DNA from: Nitrospirae bacterium RBG_16_64_22
Lineage (GTDB): Bacteria; Nitrospirota; RBG-16-64-22
Direction of reading: 5' to 3'
Assembly (NCBI GenBank): GCA_001803795.1
Contig: MHEK01000060.1
Location: forward strand, 5,171 to 46,623
Length of the DNA: 41,453 nucleotides
Positions 8,600 through 15,765 of this stretch are shown here, one piece after another. How positions within the stretch are numbered: the stretch's first letter is position 1; the number at the start of each line of letters is the position of its first letter. The translations under genes were made by a program, and so were the position numbers. The notes under the pieces are model-generated. The model saw only the letters and a list, made by a program, of their open reading frames with translations, had not been told where the DNA came from and ran no database searches.

Positions 8600-9295
8600 A
8601 TGACTCAACCTTCGGCCGGAAAACCGCCCGATGTCTTGTTCCTCATGGCGTCCGGATGCCATTGTCAACACTGCTCGAACGTCCTCCAGGGACTCACCCA
8701 GCTCGTCCACGAAGGATCGATCGGGAGGCTCGAGGTCGTCAACGTGAAGATGTTTCCCGAGCGCGCCGAGGCGCTGGGCGTCGATACGGTCCCCTGGATC
8801 CGGATCGGCCCGTTCGAGCTGGAGGGAATGCTCTCTCTCGACCAACTCCGCGAGTGGCTGGGGCGGAAAGACGACGAAGAGGGAATGGCGGCGTACTTCG
8901 AATATCTCCTCGCGTCCGGCCGGCGGGAGAAGGTCGTGGAAATCGTCCGCCGCGAGCCGGACCGGACGCGATCGCTGACCCGGCTCCTCGGACGCGTCAA
9001 GACGACCCTCCACGTTCGGCTCGGGATCGGCGCCGTGCTTGAGGAACTGCGAGGCACGGACGCGGTCCGCTCCATCGTCCAGGACCTGGGCCGTCTCACG
9101 ACGGACGGCGACACGCGGGTCCGGGGCGACGCCTGCTACCTCCTGACGTTCACGCACGCCGCCTCAGCCGTCCCGTACCTGACGGCCTGCCGCCGGGACC
9201 CGGACAAGGACGTGCGCGAGATCGCCGAAGAGGCCCTGGAAGTCCTGCGGGCGGAAGGCGTCATTCCGCGCCAAACAAGCCCGGCATCGCCTTGA
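8600..9295 (+). CDS. Thioredoxin-fold protein with C-terminal HEAT-like repeats
   Basis: Roughly the first 85 residues form a thioredoxin-like domain: a hydrophobic strand, then SGCHCQHC (active-site-like CxxC with an extra Cys), and the cis-Pro loop TVPW. The remaining 140 residues are helical repeats (GDTRVRGDACYLLTFTHAASAVPYL...PDKDVREIAEEALEVL) of the HEAT/PBS-lyase type, usually protein-binding. No signal peptide is seen, so it is probably cytosolic. GTG 8564 gives a 12-residue longer alternative. Function unknown; a redox protein with a partner-docking module is the best guess. Confidence 0.75.
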   Translation: MTQPSAGKPPDVLFLMASGCHCQHCSNVLQGLTQLVHEGSIGRLEVVNVKMFPERAEALGVDTVPWIRIGPFELEGMLSLDQLREWLGRKDDEEGMAAYFEYLLASGRREKVVEIVRREPDRTRSLTRLLGRVKTTLHVRLGIGAVLEELRGTDAVRSIVQDLGRLTTDGDTRVRGDACYLLTFTHAASAVPYLTACRRDPDKDVREIAEEALEVLRAEGVIPRQTSPASP

Positions 9296-9320
9296 CAGAG
9301 CCACGGACGTCGGCTATGAT
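9292..9320 (+). promoter_or_regulatory. Near-consensus promoter for the tRNA-Ala unit
   Basis: TTGACA (9292-9297), a 17-bp spacer and TATGAT (9315-9320) differ from the sigma-70 consensus at one base only. The -35 overlaps the stop codon of the preceding gene. The start near 9327 lies upstream of both defective tRNA copies, so they should be transcribed with the real tRNA. Confidence 0.85.
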
Positions 9321-9347
9321 CCTTTCCGCTTGCGCAATCAACATCTT

Positions 9348-9438
9348 GGGGCTGTAGCGCAGTTGGGAGCGCGTCCCGATCGCCTTCGGGAAGGTCAGGG
9401 GTTAGGAAGGGCAGTTGTTCCAGAGAGAGTTTCGGAAT
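9348..9438 (+). repeat. Defective tRNA-Ala copy 1 (91-bp tandem unit)
   Basis: The unit matches the real tRNA-Ala at 9530 through the acceptor 5' strand, D-arm, variable loop and 5' half of the T-stem. It carries a different anticodon arm: a 6-bp TCCCGA/TCGGGA stem closed over TCGCCT, which does not give a standard 7-base loop. After GGGGTT it departs completely, so the T-loop, the 3' acceptor strand and CCA are missing. It cannot fold as a tRNA. Confidence 0.85.
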
Positions 9439-9529
9439 GGGGCTGTAGCGCAGTTGGGAGCGCGTCCCGATCGCCTTCGGGAAGGTCAGGGGTTAGGAAG
9501 GGCAGTTGTTCCAGAGAGAGTTTCGGAAT
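9439..9529 (+). repeat. Defective tRNA-Ala copy 2 (identical 91-bp tandem unit)
   Basis: This is an exact copy of 9348-9438, directly abutting both copy 1 and the intact tRNA. Perfect identity between the two units points to a recent tandem duplication or to maintenance by recombination. The unit's last 36 bases are unrelated to tRNA. Confidence 0.85.
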
Positions 9530-9605
9530 GGGGCTGTAGCGCAGTTGGGAGCGCGCGTGAATGGCATTCACGAGGTCAGGGGTTCGATCCCCCTCAGCTC
9601 CACCA
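9530..9605 (+). tRNA. tRNA-Ala (GGC)
   Basis: A full cloverleaf of 76 bases with encoded CCA. The acceptor GGGGCTG pairs with CAGCTCC (one G-T pair), the D-arm is GCGC/GCGC, and the anticodon stem CGTGA/TCACG encloses ATGGCAT with anticodon GGC. The T-arm is AGGGG-TTCGATC-CCCCT and the discriminator is A. It decodes GCC and GCU. It is transcribed behind two defective copies of its own 5' half. Confidence 0.96.
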
Positions 9606-9626
9606 AAAAAACTCTATGATCCCAGA

Positions 9627-9776
9627 ATCCGCAGATGGACGCAGATAACGCACGGCAGAATCAAAGTAGTGTTACACACATCCGACTCACCTTCGGGGTG
9701 ATGCCGGTCTTCAAGAGAGGTTTCTAAGAAATCTGCGCTTATCTGCAAAATCTGCGGATGAACTGCTTTTTCTAGG
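9627..9776. repeat. Dispersed MITE-like repeat, copy A
   Basis: The ends are inverted (ATCCGCAGAT...GCAGATAA at the left, mirrored at the right) and are followed by GAACTGCTTTTTCTAGG, which recurs in copy B. It has no coding capacity. It belongs with 29547-29705 and 37481-37595. Confidence 0.65.
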
Positions 9777-9788
9777 ATGATTTCGCCC

Positions 9789-9818
9789 TTGACGCGGGCA
9801 GAGAGTGTGTGGCATAGT
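9789..9818 (+). promoter_or_regulatory. Promoter of the cold-shock leader
   Basis: TTGACG (9789-9794), an 18-bp spacer and CATAGT (9813-9818) predict a start near 9825. No other promoter-like pair is evident between here and the cold-shock gene at 10035, giving a leader of about 210 bases. Confidence 0.55.
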
Positions 9819-9824
9819 GATCGC

Positions 9825-9902
9825 CAGATTGTGGTCCGGTTTTTGTTCCAGTTGAATGCAGAGACATTTAACCGCAAAGCCAAACCGCTTTGCGGTTTTT
9901 TT
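9825..9902 (+). ncRNA. Putative terminated leader RNA / small RNA upstream of csp
   Basis: A promoter-like pair at 9789-9818 and an intrinsic terminator at 9870-9902 bracket about 78 bases without a convincing ORF. It could be a free-standing small RNA or the prematurely ended form of the cold-shock mRNA. I do not recognise an Rfam family. Confidence 0.35.
9870..9902 (+). terminator. Intrinsic terminator in the csp leader
   Basis: An 11-bp perfect stem, AACCGCAAAGC (9870-9880) with GCTTTGCGGTT (9887-9897), has a six-base loop and runs into a T-tract ending at 9902. It lies between the only visible promoter and the cold-shock gene, so read-through or antitermination would be needed for csp expression. 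Confidence 0.8.
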
Positions 9903-9961
9903 GTGCCTCTGTTCGCCGGAGCGTTTCGGCCCGACAATCCTCAACGGCTCGGAGGTCCCCC

Positions 9962-10027
9962 ATGGCAACAAGGGGGAGGCGGGCCGAGATCCCCGCACGT
10001 CGGGGGGTTCCGGCGAAAAGGAGGTGA
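9962..10027 (+). CDS. Possible 21-codon leader peptide ORF before csp
   Basis: ATG 9962 follows GGAGGT (9951-9956) at 5 bp and opens a 21-codon frame rich in Arg and Lys (MATRGRRAEI... ending AKRR). Its TGA (10025-10027) lies within the csp ribosome-binding site, 7 bp before the csp ATG, so translation of one would affect the other. The region also folds: TCGGCCCG (9925-9932) can pair with CGGGCCGA (9980-9987) around a C5/G5 hairpin. It may be chance in GC-rich sequence. Confidence 0.35.
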   Translation: MATRGRRAEIPARRGVPAKRR

Positions 10028-10034
10028 TTGACAA

Positions 10035-10235
10035 ATGGCACAAGGAACCGTGAAGTGGTTCAACGATGCGAAAGGGTTCGGCTTTATCGCCCAGGAAGGC
10101 GGCAAGGACGTCTTCGTACACTTCTCCGCGATCCAGAACGAGGGGTTCAAGACCCTCGCCGAAGGAGAAACGGTGGAGTTTGAAGTGACCCAGGGTCCGA
10201 AGGGGCCCCAGGCATCCAACGTTCGCAAGGCCTAA
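10035..10235 (+). CDS. Cold-shock domain protein (CspA family)
   Basis: A 66-residue single-domain OB-fold RNA chaperone with both nucleic-acid motifs, KGFGFI (RNP1) and DVFVHF (RNP2). Such proteins melt mRNA structure and can act as transcription antiterminators. AGGAGGTGA at 10019-10027 is a very strong ribosome site. The long structured leader with a terminator and a strong terminator after the gene suggest a monocistronic, RNA-regulated unit. Confidence 0.97.
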   Translation: MAQGTVKWFNDAKGFGFIAQEGGKDVFVHFSAIQNEGFKTLAEGETVEFEVTQGPKGPQASNVRKA

Positions 10236-10269
10236 CGGTCTTTTCCGGATAGGAATTGTGAGGAACCAT

Positions 10270-10308
10270 CGGCCCGGTCCCGCTCCGCGGGGCCGGGCCG
10301 TTCTTTTT
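10270..10308 (+). terminator. Intrinsic terminator after csp
   Basis: A 14-bp GC-rich stem, CGGCCCGGTCCCGC (10270-10283) with GCGGGGCCGGGCCG (10287-10300), has one T-G pair and a three-base loop and is followed by TTCTTTTT. Confidence 0.88.
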
Positions 10309-10379
10309 GCCCCCGGAAACGGTTGGCCCCGAAACGGTTGGATATTGATGGGCGAAGGCGAAGATGCTATCGTCCTTCC

Positions 10380-12122
10380 ATGTCCGGGAGATCCCCGCAA
10401 AACCTTGCCCACGGCAACGACCGCTGTTATGGGCATGCGCGCTCCGGGAGCGACCGGCGGATCGGAACCCTTCTGTGGCTCGCCGTCTCCGCCGGACCCC
10501 TGTTGTTGGCCCCTCCCGCCTTCGCGAAGAACCTCGAGAAAACCCCGACGCCCATCTCCATCGAAGCGAAACCCGCGTTTGTCATTGCCGGCGGAACGGT
10601 CACAGTCAAGGGATCGTCCGTCCCGCTCGGGAAGAGCACGGAAGTCACGGTCACGATCCAGCCCCCCGCCGGCCCGCCCGCAACGGAGAAGGTTCTTCTC
10701 AAGGGGGAGGGGAATTTCGAGACGAAATACGTTCCGAAGGGACCGCTCGGAAAGTATTCGGTTACGGCCCGCGCCCCGGACGGCAAGGCCGCGGCGAACG
10801 CGGAGTTCACCGTTGGAGCAGCGGCCGCCCTTTCCAAGCAGACCGTGGAGAAGGTTGACCGGACTCTGGATCGCGCCCGAAAGGTCGTCCTCGCGCTGGA
10901 CCAGCAGATCCGGCAGGCGCCCCCTTCGCCCGCTCAGGAAGAGGTGAAGCAGAAGCTCGGCCCCCTGAAGGAGAGGCTCGCGCATGGGAAGGCGCATGCC
11001 GGCAAGCTCAAGGAAGGACTCAAACCCCTCGACGACTTCGTCCGCGACCACCCCGCGGCCCAGCCCGGCGTGGCCCCTCTCTACACGGCCCTGGGAGAGA
11101 TCGGAACGGCGGCCGACGAAGCGGACAAGCGCCTGGCCGACGTAGAGAGTGGTCTCGCCCGCACCGGCACCCGGTGCGACCAGTTGGACACGATGGTCGA
11201 GGCCATGTCGGCCATCTCGACGGTCTTCAACATGATCGGGAGCGCGGCCCAGATCGCGGCCAACATCGCGACGGACAAGGTCGTCCCGGACGCGGTCTTC
11301 TCCCTCCTTCCGCCGGCCGAGCGGACGACTGAATCGAAGTTCATGTTCTCCCAGGGGCTCAAGTTCACCGTCGCCGCCCTGAGCGGTCCGGCCGGCCTCT
11401 ACGCTTACGCATCAGGCCTCGCCAGCGACCTCATTCAACTCAAGCTCCAGCAGACCTTCGCCGCATATTGCGAGAAGTTCCAGGGACCCCTCTCCGCGAC
11501 ACTTAACGTGGAGACGTACGAGAAGGGGAAGTTATTCTGGAAATACTCAATCGCCCTGGCGGGAAAGCTCGTCCTCCGGTACGACAAGGGGGCCGCGGGT
11601 TCCGCAATACCCGTGACGGGCGAGTTCGAAGGGAACGCGACGAAGTTCACTCTCGGGGAGGACCTCATCGTCCTCAGCCCTCAGCTCAGGCGGAACCTGC
11701 TCCTTCGCTTGACCGTCATCCCGCAGGCGGCGCCGTACTTGGAGCAGGCAGGCCGCTTCATCCGTAAGGCGACGCCCGCCAGCTTCCTCGTTCCGGTGAA
11801 GGGAAGGATCGAGGGAAAGAAACTGACGGTCGAGGTCCACCCCGCCGCCGCGGACCTCGATGTCTCGGGCCGCGTCCTGTACGTCATGCTCGAACCGTCT
11901 CTTCCGATCCCGCACGTCCTGCGGCAGGACATCCCCTACCAGAACGCACACTTCGTCCTCACGCGGTCCACGCACAAGAAGCCGATGGAGTTCGCGATCG
12001 AGGTCGACAAGGGGAAGAAGATCTCGCTCATCCGCCGTGTCTACACGCGCGACGAGAAGAGGACCGATCTCAAGGTCGGCATCAAGGTCGACGTCAAGGC
12101 CTGCAATCCGGACTGCCCGTAG
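10380..12122 (+). CDS. Large exported protein of unknown function
   Basis: From ATG 10380 the product has 580 residues: a long basic N-region, a hydrophobic core (TLLWLAVSAGPLLLAPPAFA) ending in an AFA cleavage-like site, then an Ig-like beta domain (about residues 35-125, PISIEAKPAF...KYSVTARAPDG). A helical, coiled-coil-prone stretch rich in Lys/Glu follows (about 130-270), then a C-terminal beta-rich region ending in CNPDCP. I do not recognise a family. There is no clear ribosome site, and an in-frame TTG at 10323 would lengthen it. Its last 79 coding bases are duplicated at 12767-12845. Confidence 0.7.
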   Translation: MSGRSPQNLAHGNDRCYGHARSGSDRRIGTLLWLAVSAGPLLLAPPAFAKNLEKTPTPISIEAKPAFVIAGGTVTVKGSSVPLGKSTEVTVTIQPPAGPPATEKVLLKGEGNFETKYVPKGPLGKYSVTARAPDGKAAANAEFTVGAAAALSKQTVEKVDRTLDRARKVVLALDQQIRQAPPSPAQEEVKQKLGPLKERLAHGKAHAGKLKEGLKPLDDFVRDHPAAQPGVAPLYTALGEIGTAADEADKRLADVESGLARTGTRCDQLDTMVEAMSAISTVFNMIGSAAQIAANIATDKVVPDAVFSLLPPAERTTESKFMFSQGLKFTVAALSGPAGLYAYASGLASDLIQLKLQQTFAAYCEKFQGPLSATLNVETYEKGKLFWKYSIALAGKLVLRYDKGAAGSAIPVTGEFEGNATKFTLGEDLIVLSPQLRRNLLLRLTVIPQAAPYLEQAGRFIRKATPASFLVPVKGRIEGKKLTVEVHPAAADLDVSGRVLYVMLEPSLPIPHVLRQDIPYQNAHFVLTRSTHKKPMEFAIEVDKGKKISLIRRVYTRDEKRTDLKVGIKVDVKACNPDCP

Positions 12123-12125
12123 CGG
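12044..12125 (+). repeat. 82-bp direct repeat, left copy
   Basis: These are the last codons and the stop of the exported-protein gene plus a few bases. They are identical to 12767-12848, 723 bp downstream, and flank the toxin-antitoxin pair. Confidence 0.9.
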
Positions 12126-12143
12126 ACCACACACCCCCCATTC

Positions 12144-12172
12144 TTGACATGAGAAGCTTGGATCGGTAGATT
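12144..12172 (+). promoter_or_regulatory. Promoter of the toxin-antitoxin operon
   Basis: TTGACA (12144-12149), a 17-bp spacer and TAGATT (12167-12172) give a start near 12179, ahead of the toxin ATG at 12237. Confidence 0.7.
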
Positions 12173-12236
12173 GCGACGGCAGAGGATGGAAAGGTACCCT
12201 CGGCAAGAGCAACGACAGATCGAGACCAGTGTATCG

Positions 12237-12485
12237 ATGAGATATGACGTTCGATTCAAACCAAGGGCAGTAAAGGACATGAAGGGCCTGCCATCCCCAG
12301 TTCAGAGCCGTATCCTGGCGCGAATCGAGGAGATGACTGATGACCTGAAGGGAGACGTCAAGCGGCTCGCGGATTTCACCCCCGAGTATCGCTTGCGCGT
12401 TGCGGACTACAGAATCCTTTTCGAAATTGAGGAGAGTACGATCATCGTGTATCGGATCCGCCACCGCCGCGAGGCGTACCGATAA
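12237..12485 (+). CDS. RelE/ParE-superfamily toxin
   Basis: An 82-residue basic protein with the RelE fold pattern: RYDVRFKPRAVKDMKGLP at the start, VKRLADFTPEYRLRVADYRILFEIEE in the central strands, and YRIRHRREAYR at the C-terminus with the conserved basic residues. Family members cleave mRNA on the ribosome. ATG 12237 is chosen because the fold starts there; upstream in-frame codons look non-coding. The toxin precedes its antitoxin, and A+T content is higher than in neighbours, both common in mobile toxin-antitoxin pairs. Confidence 0.88.
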   Translation: MRYDVRFKPRAVKDMKGLPSPVQSRILARIEEMTDDLKGDVKRLADFTPEYRLRVADYRILFEIEESTIIVYRIRHRREAYR

Positions 12486-12500
12486 ATGGAGGTTAGTGAC

Positions 12501-12725
12501 ATGATTGCTTTGCATGCCCAGATCATAGAGAAGGCCGGGAAGAAGGAATACGCCGTTCTGCCTTACGGGGAATTCCTGAAGGTTCAGGAAGAACTTGAGG
12601 ATTATTATGATCTTCGCTGTCTGAGACAGGGAAAAGAAGCCGAAAAAGGCGCGCCAACAATTGGCATGGATGAGCTGAAGAAGAAGCTCGGAAGCCGAAC
12701 GCGTCGCTCAAGCCGACGGCAATAG
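12501..12725 (+). CDS. Phd/YefM-like antitoxin partner
   Basis: A 74-residue acidic protein (MIALHAQIIEKAGKKEYAVL, then PYGEFLKVQEELEDYYDLR) of the type regularly paired with RelE toxins. The KKEYAVLPYGEF strand-helix segment would bind DNA as a dimer and the charged C-terminal part would wrap the toxin. ATG 12501 is preferred because GGAGGT at 12488-12493 sits 7 bp upstream; ATG 12486, right after the toxin stop, is the longer alternative. Cotranscribed with the toxin. Confidence 0.85.
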   Translation: MIALHAQIIEKAGKKEYAVLPYGEFLKVQEELEDYYDLRCLRQGKEAEKGAPTIGMDELKKKLGSRTRRSSRRQ

Positions 12726-12766
12726 ACGGCGCTTTCGGGCCGACGTTTGCGCATCGGGCGCACCTT

Positions 12767-12848
12767 CACGCGCGACGAGAAGAGGACCGATCTCAAGGTC
12801 GGCATCAAGGTCGACGTCAAGGCCTGCAATCCGGACTGCCCGTAGCGG
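12767..12848 (+). repeat. 82-bp direct repeat, right copy
   Basis: Identical to 12044-12125. Just upstream (12751-12766) the translation RIGRTF still resembles LIRRVY of the exported protein but has diverged. The right copy therefore looks like the tail of a second, mostly lost paralogue rather than a simple target duplication. Apart from this repeat and the HigBA remnants, 12726-13047 holds no gene. Confidence 0.85.
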
Positions 12849-12939
12849 GTCCTGCCGCATGGCCTCGGTTGATCAGGCCGGGCGGGAGATACTCCCGAAG
12901 AACTTCGCCCGGATGGGCGGGGTTGTGCATGCGGGACAT
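12817..12939 (-). pseudogene. Truncated HigA-like (XRE) antitoxin remnant
   Basis: On the minus strand GGAGGAAAGCG precedes ATG 12939, which opens MSRMHNPAHPGEVLREYLPP, the diagnostic N-terminus of HigA-type antitoxins. After GL the frame loses similarity, enters the 82-bp repeat and stops at 12817, so the helix-turn-helix is gone. The break coincides with the edge of the repeat at 12848. Confidence 0.7.
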
Positions 12940-12944
12940 CGCTT

Positions 12945-13010
12945 TCCTCCGAGTCTGTAGTCAAGATAGTCAAGGCCCACGGCGTTCTTCTCTTCAAATC
13001 GGAAACGAAG
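12945..13010 (-). pseudogene. HigB-like toxin C-terminal remnant
   Basis: Immediately upstream of the HigA fragment, the frame LRFRFEEKNAVGLDYLDYR resembles the C-terminal strand pair of HigB toxins, which typically read W/R-x-C/R-F-x-F-E...D-x-x-DYH. A stop lies a few codons before it, so only the end of the gene survives. Short and divergent, hence moderate confidence. Confidence 0.45.
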
Positions 13011-13047
13011 TCCAAGCGACGCTTGTTAATTCCTCCTGGACCGGCTC

Positions 13048-13934
13048 CTAGACCGGCCTTCCGGGGGTCTCCGCGGGCCTGGCGGAGAGGGTGAGCCAGG
13101 CGCCGGCGGCGATGACGAGAGCACCGCCCGCGACGAGCCTCAGCGTGATCGGCTCGCTGAAGAAGGCCGCCCCGAGAACGGCGGCGTGGACGGAGGTGAG
13201 GAGGGAGACCGTGCTCCCCTCGGCCGCCGTCGTCCAGCGGTAGGCGTACGTCATCAGGATCTGGCCGCCGAACGATGTCACGACGATCGCCGCGATCCCG
13301 ACGAATCCCATGACGCCCGGCCAGACGGGCGATGTGAACGGAAGGGCCGGCGCCGTCATCACGCTCCCCACGGCCGCGAAGTAGAAAAAGATCGACCAGG
13401 CCGAGTCGGTCTTCCTCAGCTCCCGGACCGTCGAGATCGCCGCGCCGGAGAAGATCCCCGCCGAAATTCCCATCACGTCCCCCAGCGAGACCCCGAGCCC
13501 TTCGTGCCCCAGGATGAGGCCGACGCCGGCGATCGATACGGCGAGCGGAGCGCCTGCCCGGAGCGTGAGCGGCTCCCGCGCGAAGAGCGCGGAGAAGAGC
13601 GTCGCGAAGACCGGGTAGGTGTACGTCAGGAGCGTTGCGGGACCGGCCCCGATACGGCAGATCGCCATGTAGTAGAGGATGACGGCCGCCCCCCCGAAGA
13701 GGCCCCGCCAGACGAGGAGCCGGCGGTTGCCGATGGAGAGCGCGATCGTCCCGGCGCCAGCCAGGACCAGGATGATGAGCGCGTGACCGAACGAACGGAA
13801 GAAGGCCAATTCGACCGGGGGAACGTAGGTGTTGGCCCACCGGACGGAGACGGCGTGGAAGCCGAACAGCAGGGTTGAGATGCCGATGAGGAAGGGGCCG
13901 TTTTGCCGGAGAGGAGACAGGGCTTTCTCTTCCG

Positions 13935-13938
<4 letters not shown>
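13048..13938 (-). CDS. EamA-family (DMT) transporter
   Basis: A membrane protein with about ten hydrophobic segments and two EamA repeats, a small-metabolite exporter family. The first standard start in frame is TTG 13809 (253 residues), but similarity continues upstream: a first membrane helix (PFLIGISTLLFGFHAVSVRW) is encoded before it. The frame is open to 13938, where CTG overlaps the thiD TGA as CTGA, mimicking the usual ATGA coupling; another CTG lies at 13920. No ATG or GTG is available. Last gene of the thiamine operon; the substrate is unknown. Confidence 0.75.
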
Positions 13939-14792
<854 letters not shown>

Positions 14793-14808
14793 CGACTCAT
14801 CCTTTCAC

Positions 14809-15765
14809 TCACCCGCGCGATCGCTTCTTTGTCCTTGCGGTCTTTTTCCCCGACGCGCCGTAGGTCTTTGAACTCTCCTTGACCATCGAAAGTTTTCGAG
14901 GATGCGGGGTGAGATACGACATCTCCAATCTGGCCGATGAGAACATGTCCTGGTTCTCTTCCTGCAGGCGCTTGGCGGCCATTTCGTGATATGCGGGATC
15001 GATTTCGATGCCGATGCTGTTCCTGCCGGTTTTCATTGCCGCGAGCATGGTCGTGCCCGATCCGCAGAAGGGGTCGAGGACCGTGTCGCAGCAGAAGGAG
15101 AACATCCGCACCAGGCGGTGGGCAAGCTCATAAGGATAGGGGGCGGGATGGGACTTCGTCGAGGCGCCTGTGATGGTCCAGAACTGGCGGAACCATTTGG
15201 CGTAGTCATCCTTGGCGATAAGGCTCGTCTTCCGCTGGTGTTCCGTGGGCTGTCGGTAGCCGCCCGGCTTTCGCTGCATCAGAATAAATTCGATGTCGTT
15301 CTTGATAATGGCGTTGGGCTCGTAGGGCTTGCCGAGGAACTTGGTCCCGTTGTTCGCCTCGAAACTGGCATTGCTGATCTTGTGCCAGATGATGGGATTC
15401 AAGTTGTCGAACCCGATCTTTCGGCAACTGACCGCGATGTCCGCGTGCAGGGGGACAACCACATGCCGTCCGTGCTGTCTGCGTGACAGGCAGACGTCCC
15501 CCACGACGCACACAAGCCTTCCCCCAGGCACCAGAACGCGGTGCACTTCTTTCCACACTTGGTTCAGCGCCTCCAGGAACTTCTCGTAATCGGCAATGTG
15601 GCCCAGTTGGTCTTCGTTCTCATTGTACCGCTTCAGGGTCCAGTAGGGAGGCGACGTGACGGCGAGGTGGACCGACTCGTCGGGAATGTAGCACATGTCT
15701 CGCGCATCTCCCAGGACGAGACGATGCAGTGTGGGACTTTCTTCCAGAATGGCCGTCTTGCTCAT
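14809..15765 (-). CDS. Beta-class DNA methyltransferase of a type II R-M system
   Basis: A 318-residue methyltransferase with the permuted beta-class order: catalytic TSPPYW at residues 38-42 first, AdoMet-binding DPFCGSGTT at 231-239 later. SPPY is typical of N4-cytosine enzymes, though some N6-adenine enzymes share it. Its ATG overlaps the restriction-enzyme stop (ATGA). A lysine/arginine-rich tail ends the protein. It should protect the host from the adjacent PaeR7I-like endonuclease; several CTCGAG sites occur in this window (for example at 660), so protection would be needed if specificity is conserved. Confidence 0.92.
   Translation of the reverse strand: MSKTAILEESPTLHRLVLGDARDMCYIPDESVHLAVTSPPYWTLKRYNENEDQLGHIADYEKFLEALNQVWKEVHRVLVPGGRLVCVVGDVCLSRRQHGRHVVVPLHADIAVSCRKIGFDNLNPIIWHKISNASFEANNGTKFLGKPYEPNAIIKNDIEFILMQRKPGGYRQPTEHQRKTSLIAKDDYAKWFRQFWTITGASTKSHPAPYPYELAHRLVRMFSFCCDTVLDPFCGSGTTMLAAMKTGRNSIGIEIDPAYHEMAAKRLQEENQDMFSSARLEMSYLTPHPRKLSMVKESSKTYGASGKKTARTKKRSRG

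Noticed and set aside
9348-9605. Short CRISPR-like array or a tRNA cluster of three genes
   Set aside because: Only two exact units and one intact tRNA; there is no spacer-repeat alternation, and the first two units lack the T-loop, the 3' acceptor strand and CCA.
9330-9648. Two small plus-strand ORFs across the tRNA region
   Set aside because: They are translations of the tRNA and its defective copies, with no ribosome site and the typical tRNA-derived peptide look.
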